DNA of 64,000 nucleotides. It comes from Sulfurovum sp. (lineage in GTDB: Bacteria; Campylobacterota; Campylobacteria; Campylobacterales; Sulfurovaceae). The stretch is taken from contig JAUZSE010000021.1 of the NCBI GenBank assembly GCA_030949725.1, positions 20,364-84,363 of the forward strand. Direction: 5' to 3'. This document shows, piece after piece, positions 56,066 to 64,000 of this stretch. The notes under the pieces were generated by a model. The model worked only from the letters and a program-made list of their open reading frames with translations, did not search any database and was not told where the DNA came from. Every line of letters begins with the position of its first letter. Position 1 is the first letter of the stretch. The translations under genes were made by a program, and so were the position numbers.

Positions 56066-57409
56066 TTACACTTCTTTCGCAGTCTCTGAAAGCATAAATG
56101 CCAATTCTAAAGCTTGGGAAGCATTTAGTCTTGGATCACATTGTGTATGATAACGACTTGCAAGTCCTTCGGATGTAATCGGACTTGATGTACTTCCTGT
56201 ACATTCTGTCACATCATTTCCTGTCATTTCTAGGTGAATCCCTGCCGCAATAGTACCCATCTCTTTATGAATAGCAAAGAACTGCTCTACTTCGGAAAGA
56301 ATATTATCAAAATCTCTTGTTTTAAATCCACTAGAAGATTTTTCAACATTTCCATGCATAGGGTCACAAGACCATACTACATTTTTGCCTTCATCTCTTA
56401 CACGTTTAAGTAGTTTTGGGAAATACTCACGTATCTTTCCTGCACCCATACGCACGATAAGGTTCAATCTTCCCTCTTCATTGTCTGGGTTCAGTGCATC
56501 TATAAGCTCTATCAGTTCATCTTCTTCCATGCTAGGACCGACTTTACAACCAATAGGGTTTTGAATCCCCCTAAAGTACTCTATATGTGCTTCGCTAAGG
56601 TCTCTAGTTCTGTCCCCTATCCATAACATATGTGCTGAACAGTCATACCACTCACCTGTTTCAGAATCTTCTCTCGTCAATGCTTCCTCATAATTAAGAA
56701 GCAATGCTTCATGTGAAGTATACAGCGTTGTCTGATGTAACTGAGGCATAGTATCGGAGTTGAGTCCACAAGCCGCCATAAACTTCATAGAGTGGTCAAT
56801 CTTTGTACTCAACTCATCATAACGTTTCCCTAGTGGATTGTCTTTGATAAAGTCAAGGTTCCACTGATGTACTTTAGTGAGATCTGCCAAACCACCTCGG
56901 GCAAATGCACGCAAAAGATTGAGTGTAGATGCTGACTGATTATAGGCCTTGATCATATTGTTAGGATTTGGTATTCTAGCTTCTTCATTGAACTCTATAC
57001 CATTGATGATGTCCCCACGGTAAGAGGGTAACTTTACGCCGTCTATCTCTTCTAAGTCAGAAGATCTTGGCTTTGCAAATTGCCCTGCAATACGCCCAAC
57101 TTTTATCACTGGTTTACCTGCACTATACATCAAAACCATATTCATTTGAAGCATCAGTTTAAAAAGGTTTTTAATATTTTTTGCATTAAAATCAGAAAAA
57201 CTTTCTGCACAGTCTCCCCCTTGAAGTAAAAAAGCTTCTCCTCTACCTGCTGCAGCTAGCTTTGCTTTCAAAGCTCTTGCTTCACCTGCAAAAATAAGTG
57301 GTGGATACGTACTTAACTCTTCTTCTACTTTTTTAAGAAGTGCTTGATCTGGGTATGTTGGTTGTTGCTTTATAGGAAAATCTCTCCAGCTACTTGGTGT
57401 CCAACTCAT
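56066..57409 (-). CDS. Class II 3-deoxy-7-phosphoheptulonate (DAHP) synthase
   Basis: First step of the shikimate pathway, condensing phosphoenolpyruvate and erythrose 4-phosphate. 447 residues of the plant-like class II type: [17 protein letters not shown] at the N-terminus, [42 protein letters not shown] and [12 protein letters not shown] with metal-binding Cys, His, Glu and Asp. Convergent with the ArsS-like kinase gene, 3 nt between stops. About 240 nt upstream to the divergent riboflavin synthase gene contain only AT-rich promoter-like DNA. Confidence 0.94.
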   Translation of the reverse strand: MSWTPSSWRDFPIKQQPTYPDQALLKKVEEELSTYPPLIFAGEARALKAKLAAAGRGEAFLLQGGDCAESFSDFNAKNIKNLFKLMLQMNMVLMYSAGKPVIKVGRIAGQFAKPRSSDLEEIDGVKLPSYRGDIINGIEFNEEARIPNPNNMIKAYNQSASTLNLLRAFARGGLADLTKVHQWNLDFIKDNPLGKRYDELSTKIDHSMKFMAACGLNSDTMPQLHQTTLYTSHEALLLNYEEALTREDSETGEWYDCSAHMLWIGDRTRDLSEAHIEYFRGIQNPIGCKVGPSMEEDELIELIDALNPDNEEGRLNLIVRMGAGKIREYFPKLLKRVRDEGKNVVWSCDPMHGNVEKSSSGFKTRDFDNILSEVEQFFAIHKEMGTIAAGIHLEMTGNDVTECTGSTSSPITSEGLASRYHTQCDPRLNASQALELAFMLSETAKEV

Positions 57410-57647
57410 AGTCTATCCTTTCTATATTGGGTCTCTAAAATATCCCAAAAAATTTGCCATGATTATACCCAAATAATAATGAAAAAAGATAAGTTATGCC
57501 TTTCACATGGTGAATAGGTTGTGAATATCTTATTTTTAAAAATTTAGTAGCTGGAGTTGTAGTTGTTATTTTACCCCTAAATTTTAAAGTTTCTAGTGTA
57601 CAATTTTTCGCTATAATAATCGAATTATCTAAAATTATTGAGGTACT

Positions 57648-58268
57648 ATGTTTACAGGTCTTATAAGAGAAATCGCAACAGTCAAAAGCTATCAAAACAA
57701 TATCTTAACCATCAAAGCACTACACCCTGCAAAACTTGGTGACTCCATCGCTATCAATGGTGTGTGCTTAACAGTCATCAAAGTACACTCTGACGGCTTT
57801 GATCTGGAACTCGCAGATGAAACACGAGCAATTATAGATGAGTCTAAGATATGTGGAGAAGTACACATGGAGCCTGCTATGATGATGCACGACCGTTTTG
57901 AAGGTCATATCGTACAAGGGCATGTGGATTGTGTAGGCAAGGTCACACAAGTAACCCCTAGAGAAAATGCCACAGACTTCATCATCACTGTAGATCAAAA
58001 GTATATCGCACATATCATTCCTAAAGGCTCTATCACCATAGATGGTATCAGTCTCACCGTCAATGATGTATCCAATGAGAGTTTCAGACTCACCATCATC
58101 CCTCATACGCTTAAAAACACACTGATGAAAAACTACAAGATAGGCACAAACCTCAACATAGAAACAGATGTCTTCGCACGCTACATCGACCATATCTTAG
58201 CACATAGAGGGAAGGTCAAGAAAAGTATGTCTTGGGGAGATGTAGATAGTATGCAGATGTCTTATTAG
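57648..58268 (+). CDS. ribE: Riboflavin synthase (alpha subunit)
   Basis: Dismutates two 6,7-dimethyl-8-ribityllumazine molecules to riboflavin. 206 residues made of two lumazine-binding barrels: MFTGLIREIATV start, GDSIAINGVCLTV in the first, HIVQGHVDCVGKV, and GSITIDGISLTVN in the second. Normal length. No FMN riboswitch-like element was recognised in the 238-nt gap upstream. It converges with the PhyH gene. Confidence 0.94.
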   Translation: MFTGLIREIATVKSYQNNILTIKALHPAKLGDSIAINGVCLTVIKVHSDGFDLELADETRAIIDESKICGEVHMEPAMMMHDRFEGHIVQGHVDCVGKVTQVTPRENATDFIITVDQKYIAHIIPKGSITIDGISLTVNDVSNESFRLTIIPHTLKNTLMKNYKIGTNLNIETDVFARYIDHILAHRGKVKKSMSWGDVDSMQMSY

Positions 58269-58282
58269 TTTAGGCTATTGTC

Positions 58283-59315
58283 CTAATCATCATATAAGTT
58301 TTTGCTTTTAAGAAGATGCCAACTTGATGGTTTACCTCGTTTTTCGGATTTTTTATCTGCTAGTTTACGTAATGTATCCAAACTCCAATTGTCTAATGCA
58401 TGCATACACTCTAAATCTAATCCTACAAATGGATTAAATGGATTGGTTCTACTGATACCCCAAATCTCTGCACGTAAACTTTTATTTGTACTATCTCCTC
58501 TTCTATGAAATCCAAAAGTATTTACTAGAATTAATGTATTTTTAGAAACACAGATACTTTTAGGTTTTTGCAAGTCTAAAGATTCTAATTCATTTTCATT
58601 TATTCTAAACGAACCATTTTTTGAATATGCACTATTTTCATTATGGATAGAGATACTTTTTTTTATATTCCCATTTTAACCGCTTCCATGTAAGTCTATT
58701 TGACCCTTCAACGTAAGTAAAGGGGGCTATGTCTTCTCCTACATCTTGGAGAAAGAACCAATACTTCATGGTTGGATGAAAGGTATCACGATGTAGGGTT
58801 TTTTGGGGATCATGCTTGCCAGTAATATAATTATTTTTGATCACTTGTATATGTGAAAGTGGTCTATGATTTTTGCCTGATGTAAATTTAAATAACGCTA
58901 CAATATTTTTTTGTGCAAGAAAATTCTGAATTCCCTTGGTATCAGTAAGATTATTTTTACTTAAGTGAATCCGTTGAGTAAGTGTATTTCCCTGTATGCA
59001 TTCACGTATCTCAGAGTTTTCTGTATAGGTTTCATTTACAATATTATCAAATATATCTTTATCAAGTACTTTATCTAAGATGATATATCCCTTCTCATAA
59101 TACGACTTTCTTAATCCTTTAGGTATCGAAAAAGCAAGGGAAAACATTTTAAATTTCATTATGATATGAGAGACAACAACTCTAAAAGCATGTAAACCTA
59201 GCCTGTTTAGCGTTTGATTTCCTATGATAGGATTAGTCTTAAATGATTTTGCCTGTCTAAATATTTGTATCATATACCAAGGTAATAATAATATATTTTT
59301 AGACATATTCTTCAT
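58283..59315 (-). CDS. PhyH-family Fe(II)/2-oxoglutarate dioxygenase (frameshifted)
   Basis: About 344 residues after removing one base from the 8-T run at 58657-58664, which joins KWEYKK to SISIHNENSAYSKNGSF and on to NLYDD. The motif LHRDTFHPTMKYWFFLQDV supplies His-x-Asp and FGFHRRGD the second His of the iron triad, with the following Arg for 2-oxoglutarate. PhyH proteins hydroxylate varied small molecules or lipids; the substrate is unknown. Its start overlaps the MnmD-like gene by 17 nt, so the two are coupled. Confidence 0.75.
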
Positions 59316-60072
59316 CTCTCATACTCCTAGCCTCAGTATTACGAATCTTTTTCAACTCCATATCTATATATTCCAACTCCTCAAGCATCAGCAATGAAGC
59401 CACAGTAGAGTAACGCATCATCTCTGCTCTATGGACAAAGATCAAAAAATCATTTTCATACAGTCCCAAACGTATGGCTGCCGCAGTTGAGTACGTAGTA
59501 AGTATGGCATCGTTATTACAAATAGCTCTAATATCTGCAAAGTACTCTTTAGTCCAGAGTAAAGGGTTGTGTGCAGGGCTGAACGCATCTTGATAGACGA
59601 TGTCTATCTTCTCTTTTATCTTTGGGATACTTTTTCTTGCATCTCCTAAAAGTATTTCAATTTTGAACTGCGTATCTTCATAAAAAAGGTCTTGACTAAT
59701 AGCCCTAATAATAGGCTTAAGACTGTCAAATTCAGGAGGAAAATCAAAATCCTTTAAAGTGCGTACAAGCCCTTCATCAAATTCTGGTGAGAGTATATGT
59801 ACTTTGGTTGTGAGCTTTTGTTTTTGTATGTAATGGAGTGTTGCGAAAGTGTTGTAGCCTAACCCAAAACAAATATCTAAGATAACAAGTCTATCTTTGT
59901 TTTTTTGTATCCTAAAAGAGGGCTTTACATGTTTTTCCAAACTTTCATGTAAGGCACCATCTTTTGTAGAATGATAAGGCTCATCAAACTCTTTTGAATA
60001 AAGCGTATTTGTGCCGTCTTCACAGAGTACAACTTTTTTTTGAGGTCTTAAGTCTTCGTTGTACATACTCAA
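59299..60072 (-). CDS. MnmD-like tRNA methyltransferase (MnmC N-terminal type)
   Basis: 257-residue SAM-dependent methyltransferase that should complete the 5-methylaminomethyl-2-thiouridine modification of the tRNA wobble base. Family signatures: SKEFDEPYHSTKDGALHES, SAM site LDICFGLGYNTF, and YQDAFSPAHNPLLWTKEYF. The oxidase half of bifunctional MnmC is missing, as in stand-alone MnmD. It is 2 nt after luxS and overlaps the dioxygenase gene. Confidence 0.85.
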   Translation of the reverse strand: MSMYNEDLRPQKKVVLCEDGTNTLYSKEFDEPYHSTKDGALHESLEKHVKPSFRIQKNKDRLVILDICFGLGYNTFATLHYIQKQKLTTKVHILSPEFDEGLVRTLKDFDFPPEFDSLKPIIRAISQDLFYEDTQFKIEILLGDARKSIPKIKEKIDIVYQDAFSPAHNPLLWTKEYFADIRAICNNDAILTTYSTAAAIRLGLYENDFLIFVHRAEMMRYSTVASLLMLEELEYIDMELKKIRNTEARSMRDEEYV

Positions 60073-60074
60073 AA

Positions 60075-60590
60075 TTATTTATTGGCATCTTTGAGTTGTT
60101 TTTTGCTCATTTGTAGCTTTTCATTGTTCATTTTACCAATGCCTCTATCTACAACATTTTTAGCAATTTCTTTTGCTTCATCCAAAGAATGCATCCCACA
60201 AGTACCACACTGATAAAGGTTGAGTTCTGGTATATCAGACTCACTTTTTACACCCAATACATCTTCCATAGACTGTTTCCATGCTTTGGCTACTTTTTTG
60301 GCTTTAGGACTCCCCAAAAGTGACATATAAAACCCTGTACGACATCCCATAGGAGAGAGGTCTATGATTTCAACGTTTTTCTCATTCAAATGATTTCTCA
60401 TAAAACCTGCAAATAAATGTTCTAAAGTATGAATCCCTCTTTCAGAAAGTATCTCTTCATTTGGCACACAAAAACGTAAATCAAACACAGTAATGTCATC
60501 TCCACTAGGTGTACTCATCTTTTTGGCGACTCTAACTGCTGGTGCTATCATCTTTGTATGGTCTACTGTAAAACTGTCTAATAATGGCAT
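60075..60590 (-). CDS. luxS: S-ribosylhomocysteine lyase
   Basis: Splits S-ribosylhomocysteine into homocysteine and the AI-2 precursor DPD. 171 residues with [10 protein letters not shown] (metal-binding His pair), [11 protein letters not shown] (catalytic Cys) and [11 protein letters not shown] (third metal ligand). Normal length plus a short Lys-rich tail (KKQLKDANK). It is first in an operon with the MnmD-like and PhyH genes. Confidence 0.95.
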   Translation of the reverse strand: MPLLDSFTVDHTKMIAPAVRVAKKMSTPSGDDITVFDLRFCVPNEEILSERGIHTLEHLFAGFMRNHLNEKNVEIIDLSPMGCRTGFYMSLLGSPKAKKVAKAWKQSMEDVLGVKSESDIPELNLYQCGTCGMHSLDEAKEIAKNVVDRGIGKMNNEKLQMSKKQLKDANK

Positions 60591-60644
60591 AGGTTTTTCC
60601 TTTAAATATAATTTTGATTATAGCGTTTTTAATTCAAGAATACA

Positions 60645-62237
60645 TTATATTAACTCTGGTGCCGAAGCCAATAATTTTTGTGTATACGGATGCTGAGGGT
60701 TTTGCATCACATCTTTGACCAAACCTTGTTCGACTATCTTACCCTCTTTCATCACGACCACCGTATCTGCTACCATAGGGACAATGGATAAATCATGCGT
60801 AATAAATAGGTAAGAAACCCCTGATTCTTCTTGAAGCTTTCGTAGTAATGCTAGCACCTGTGTACGTACAGAGACATCCAATGCCGAGGTAGGTTCATCA
60901 CAAATGATGAGTTCAGGTTCTACTGCTAACGCTCTAGCAATACCTATACGCTGACGTTGCCCCCCTGAAAATTCATGTGGGTAACGATGCATATGCGAAG
61001 CTTCCAAATCTACTTTGAGAAGAAGATTTTGAATGCTTTCATCTTGGGCTTCCCTACTTGTAGGTCCAACCCCTAAACTCATCATACCTTCTCTTAATAT
61101 CTCTGCAATCGTCATACGAGGATTAAGTGCAGAAAAAGGGTCTTGAAACACCACTTGTATCTTACGTCTGTAAGGATTTAAAGCTTTTTTATCTAATCCC
61201 ACTAGATTTTGATTCTCAAAGCTCACCTTGCCCTCTGTCTCATCAAGCAAAGAAAGTATGGCTTTGCCTATGGTACTTTTACCCGATCCTGATTCGCCTA
61301 CAAGTGCTAAGGTTTTGCCTTTGCCTATGGAAAATGACACATCATCTACTGCTTTGACAAAACCTCTTGTCCTTTGAAAAAAACCTTTTTTTATAGGGAA
61401 ATATACCTTTAACCCTTCAACCTCAAGGAGTATCTCATCTTTTTTTTCTAGCCTAGTATAGGCTTTACTAGCCCGTGCATCTTCTAGTAGTTTTTGCGTA
61501 TAAGGATGCTTAGGATGGGTGAAAAACTCTTGACTAGATGCTTGTTCTACTATCTTCCCCTCTTTCATCACCGCTACTGTATCTGCCATTTGTGACACTA
61601 CTGCCATGTCATGCGTAATGAACAAAATAGAAAGCTTTCTTTGTCTACAGATGTCTTGAAGCAAGCTAAGTACTTGTGCTTGTATCGTCACATCTAAAGC
61701 TGTCGTAGGTTCATCTGCTATAAGTAAATCTGGTTCACAGGCAAGTGCTATAGCAATCATCACCCTTTGTTTCTGCCCACCGGAGAGTTGATGCGGGTAC
61801 CAATCATAACGTTCTTTTGGGTCTTTGAGTGCAACTTCTACAAACAAAGCTAGCACTTTTTCTTTCAACTGCTTTTTTTGAAGTCCTAAATGCACCTGCA
61901 ACACTTCTGCTACCTGCATACCCACGCTCATCACAGGATTGAGTGCAGACATAGGCTCTTGAAAAATCATAGCAATAGACTTACCCCGAACCTTTTGCAT
62001 CTGCGTCTCACTCAGGCTAAACAAGGAAATATCATTCAATATAATATCGCCAGAACGCACAGCTATAGCCTCAGGAAGCAACTGCATAATCGCCAAAGAA
62101 GTCAAAGACTTACCCGACCCAGATTCTCCGACTAATGCAAAGATTTCTCCATGTTTGATGTTGAAACTAATGTTATCAATGAGGGTTTGCGTTCCTATAG
62201 TAAGACTAAGATTTTTTACGTTTAATATAGTGTTCAT
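60645..62237 (-). CDS. Double ABC-transporter ATPase (YejF/oligopeptide type)
   Basis: About 530 residues with two full ABC cassettes. The first has GESGSGKSLTSLAI, LSGGQKQRV and LLIADEPTTALDV; the second has GESGSGKSTIGKAI, FSGGQRQRIG and LIICDEPTSALDVS. Each ends with the oligopeptide/dipeptide-type HPKHPYTQKLL or HPYTQKLLASAPEL segment. A TTG/ATG frame extends to 62273, but ATG 62237 with GAGGGA is preferred. No permease or binding protein is in the window. The best analogue is YejF of the microcin C/oligopeptide importer. Confidence 0.88.
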   Translation of the reverse strand: MNTILNVKNLSLTIGTQTLIDNISFNIKHGEIFALVGESGSGKSLTSLAIMQLLPEAIAVRSGDIILNDISLFSLSETQMQKVRGKSIAMIFQEPMSALNPVMSVGMQVAEVLQVHLGLQKKQLKEKVLALFVEVALKDPKERYDWYPHQLSGGQKQRVMIAIALACEPDLLIADEPTTALDVTIQAQVLSLLQDICRQRKLSILFITHDMAVVSQMADTVAVMKEGKIVEQASSQEFFTHPKHPYTQKLLEDARASKAYTRLEKKDEILLEVEGLKVYFPIKKGFFQRTRGFVKAVDDVSFSIGKGKTLALVGESGSGKSTIGKAILSLLDETEGKVSFENQNLVGLDKKALNPYRRKIQVVFQDPFSALNPRMTIAEILREGMMSLGVGPTSREAQDESIQNLLLKVDLEASHMHRYPHEFSGGQRQRIGIARALAVEPELIICDEPTSALDVSVRTQVLALLRKLQEESGVSYLFITHDLSIVPMVADTVVVMKEGKIVEQGLVKDVMQNPQHPYTQKLLASAPELI

Positions 62238-62248
62238 AATTCCCTCTC

Positions 62249-63454
62249 TCAATACAAAAACCCAAAGAGCCAAAGAGGTATTTTATTGTCAAATCCTATT
62301 TCAATATCATCTGAGACTACAAATGCATTGTCAATATCTTTTATTTGGTTAAAAGATTTATTTTTACCTCCTATCTCAAAAGTATAGGTTTCATCTACTA
62401 AAAAATCTCCTCGGTCTACATAGTAAATAGAATAACCTACAGATGCCATAGCAGCAAAAAAAGTCTCCCTTACTGTACCTACCTCACTCTTTTTACATAA
62501 GGCTCCAAATAAATTAGGATGTGCTAAGTAAAGCTTATCTGGTTTTTGCATAGACTTAAATCTTTTTGCCTCATACGTCACATGTCGCAATAACTCTGCA
62601 CGATGTAAGTAATCAATATAATTATAAAGTGTTACCTTAGAAACACCCACCTTAGCAGAAAGTTTTTCTATAGAAAGTTCTAAGGGTTTTGATACACAAA
62701 TAGTAAGTAAAAGCTTTTTCAAAAGTTCTACTTTAGCCGCAGGTACTTTGTAAAGTAAGGCTACATCTGTATACAATATAGTACTTATAGTATCTACCAT
62801 CTTTTGGTTATAACTTTGCAAATCATTTAAATAGTATGGATATGCTCCAAAGTTTATATAGTCATTATAGAGTTTGAGTATTTTTTCTTTCGATAATTTT
62901 TTATTGATTTCATCTGCGTACGTTGTATGATTGAGGGTTAATGCTTCCAATGTATAAGCGTTAAGTTCAATGTTGAGTTGTAGTTCTATAAATTCTCTTA
63001 ACGAAAGTGCGGGCAGTTTAAACATACTGTAACGCCTTGCAAAAGAAGCATTACTAATCTTCACAGCCGATGAACCCGAAAATAGTATTTTAATATCTAA
63101 AAAATCATAAACAGACTTTAACTCTTGTTCAAAATTTTTGGATTCATGTATCTCATCTATCAAGACACATTTACCCCCTCTTTCATAAAAATACTCCACA
63201 AAAGCATAAAGCGACACATCTGCAAAAATAGGATGATCACAAGAAAGATACAACACTTCATCAGGTGCATAATCAAATGATTGCAACAATTGTAACATCA
63301 ATGTCGTTTTCCCCACACCCCTACTACCATAAATACCGACTATCTTACTCGTAGAAGCCTGTATGCCTTTATACAAAAATCGTCTATACTCAGGTAAGGC
63401 AATACTTAAGCGATGATAAGATATTTTACGAACACTTTCTAACAATTCTACCAT
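62249..63454 (-). CDS. AAA ATPase with DUF4143 domain
   Basis: 401 residues: AAA_14-type ATPase with Walker A GIYGSRGVGKTTLML (about residue 40) and Walker B CVLIDEIHES, sensor region ILFSGSSAVKI, a winged-helix linker (LSAKVGVSKVTLYNYIDYL) and the C-terminal DUF4143 domain, a degenerate restriction-endonuclease-like fold. Such proteins are widespread accessory ATPases without an assigned role. It ends 11 nt before the ABC ATPase start. Upstream 120 nt are AT-rich, with no other feature seen. Confidence 0.82.
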   Translation of the reverse strand: MVELLESVRKISYHRLSIALPEYRRFLYKGIQASTSKIVGIYGSRGVGKTTLMLQLLQSFDYAPDEVLYLSCDHPIFADVSLYAFVEYFYERGGKCVLIDEIHESKNFEQELKSVYDFLDIKILFSGSSAVKISNASFARRYSMFKLPALSLREFIELQLNIELNAYTLEALTLNHTTYADEINKKLSKEKILKLYNDYINFGAYPYYLNDLQSYNQKMVDTISTILYTDVALLYKVPAAKVELLKKLLLTICVSKPLELSIEKLSAKVGVSKVTLYNYIDYLHRAELLRHVTYEAKRFKSMQKPDKLYLAHPNLFGALCKKSEVGTVRETFFAAMASVGYSIYYVDRGDFLVDETYTFEIGGKNKSFNQIKDIDNAFVVSDDIEIGFDNKIPLWLFGFLY

Positions 63455-63578
63455 TTTACATCCATATCGTTTGGTTTAATGAACGATTATAGCATAGAAT
63501 GGTTTAATTAATTTAAGTATCTTAAAAATGCAATAGTAATAGATAAACCCAACTATATTCATTATAATGAAGAGTCAC

Positions 63579-64000
63579 TTAATCGAATTGTTTTAGGGTC
63601 ATATTCCATGCTGTGGGGTATTGATAAGGATTTACACTTAATCCCACATCCCTTCTTTCTATCAAATCTTCTATATATTTCTTTCTTTGAGAATAAATAC
63701 AATTAATTCCTAATGTTTCAATCATATACAAAACATCTTTTTTTCTCTTCTTCTTCTAAATCTTGCCTTGGAGAAAAAAAACCAGTTTCTAAATCAAAGT
63801 TTAAATAGGTATTAGGACTATAATTAGCACTATCAGGTTTTAAAATATTTCTAATAGATTTTCTCAGTTTAATTCTACAATTAGAATGTACATTTACAAC
63901 AAAAAAGTTACTCCATAACCATCCATTATCAGTTTTTAAACTCTCATCAAAATGCTCTAAATCCCCTTGAATACTATCTTTTTGATTTTGTGTATATTCT
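63579..64000 (-). CDS. Hypothetical protein, C-terminal part (partial, frameshifted)
   Basis: An open minus-strand frame enters from the right edge. It reads through GWLWSNFFVVNVHSNC and SPNTYLNFDLETGFFSPR, then stops after EEEEKKRCFVYD. Removing one base from the 7-T run at 63738-63744 lets it continue as KKDVLYMIETLGINCIYS to NPYQYPTAWNMTLKQFD and a stop at 63579. The start is outside the window. No family recognised; no signal or membrane segment in the visible part. Confidence 0.55.

Noticed and set aside
57410..57647. FMN riboswitch upstream of riboflavin synthase
   Set aside because: The gap is AT-rich and lacks the conserved RFN segments (such as AGGGGCAGGG-like stretches).

Overview
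The window is AT-rich, densely packed DNA from a Campylobacterota bacterium, most likely a Sulfurovum/Sulfurimonas-type sulfur oxidiser. The evidence is a Campylobacterota-style soxXYZAB cluster, a polysulfide-reductase-like molybdoenzyme, an ArsRS-like two-component pair, and the block gatC - cvpA - fur - lysS - glyA - DUF1882 - SPOR - aroE, which I recall in the same order in Campylobacter jejuni. No tRNA, rRNA, IS element or CRISPR array was seen. Once broken reading frames are rejoined, no gene-free stretch exceeds 300 bases.

Region 1 (1-15.6 kb, sulfur energy metabolism, mostly minus strand). A three-gene sensor, response-regulator and kinase set is followed by soxX-Y-Z-A-B, an outer-membrane porin, a metallo-beta-lactamase/thioredoxin fusion, a DsrE protein, a DUF302 protein and an iron-sulfur / NrfD / molybdopterin operon that runs off the left edge. 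A second DsrE gene is divergent from the regulators. Three promoters (soxX, DUF302 gene, second DsrE gene) share one architecture: TTTACA-N5-TTTAC(A/T), then exactly 9 bp, then a -10 box. This looks like a Pho-box-type direct-repeat operator and suggests a thiosulfate or sulfur regulon run by the adjacent OmpR-family regulator.

Region 2 (15.6-37 kb, minus strand). This is one long run of overlapping or nearly touching genes: YqiA-like esterase, dapE, thioredoxin, histidine kinase, a small protein, a CHASE2-GAF protein with a degenerate kinase end, a giant PgsC/CapC-like membrane protein, two exported proteins, a 1626-residue outer-membrane protein with an OmpA domain, and a 1381-residue PgsB/CapB-like ligase. 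I read it as an envelope-spanning poly-gamma-glutamate-like polymer system of unusual architecture, with a tandemly duplicated CapC, a HEAT-fused CapB, no recognisable CapA or CapD, and its own outer-membrane component. It is the most novel part of the window.

Region 3 (37-64 kb). This is mainly housekeeping: gatC, pilT, cvpA, fur, lysS, truA, glyA, DUF1882, SPOR protein, trpE, aroE, ArsRS-like pair, class II DAHP synthase, riboflavin synthase, PhyH dioxygenase, MnmD-like methyltransferase, luxS, a double ABC ATPase and a DUF4143 ATPase. Two accessory insertions break the conserved order: a 7TMR-DISM kinase/regulator pair plus an AAA/PD-(D/E)XK protein (41.5-45.8 kb), and an Ig-domain protein plus a secreted serine hydrolase (50.9-53.3 kb).

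Quality warning: at least 12 genes are broken by single-base frameshifts, mostly one extra base in 7-8 nt A/T runs. They include the housekeeping gene aroE. I treat them as sequencing or assembly errors and annotate the rejoined genes.
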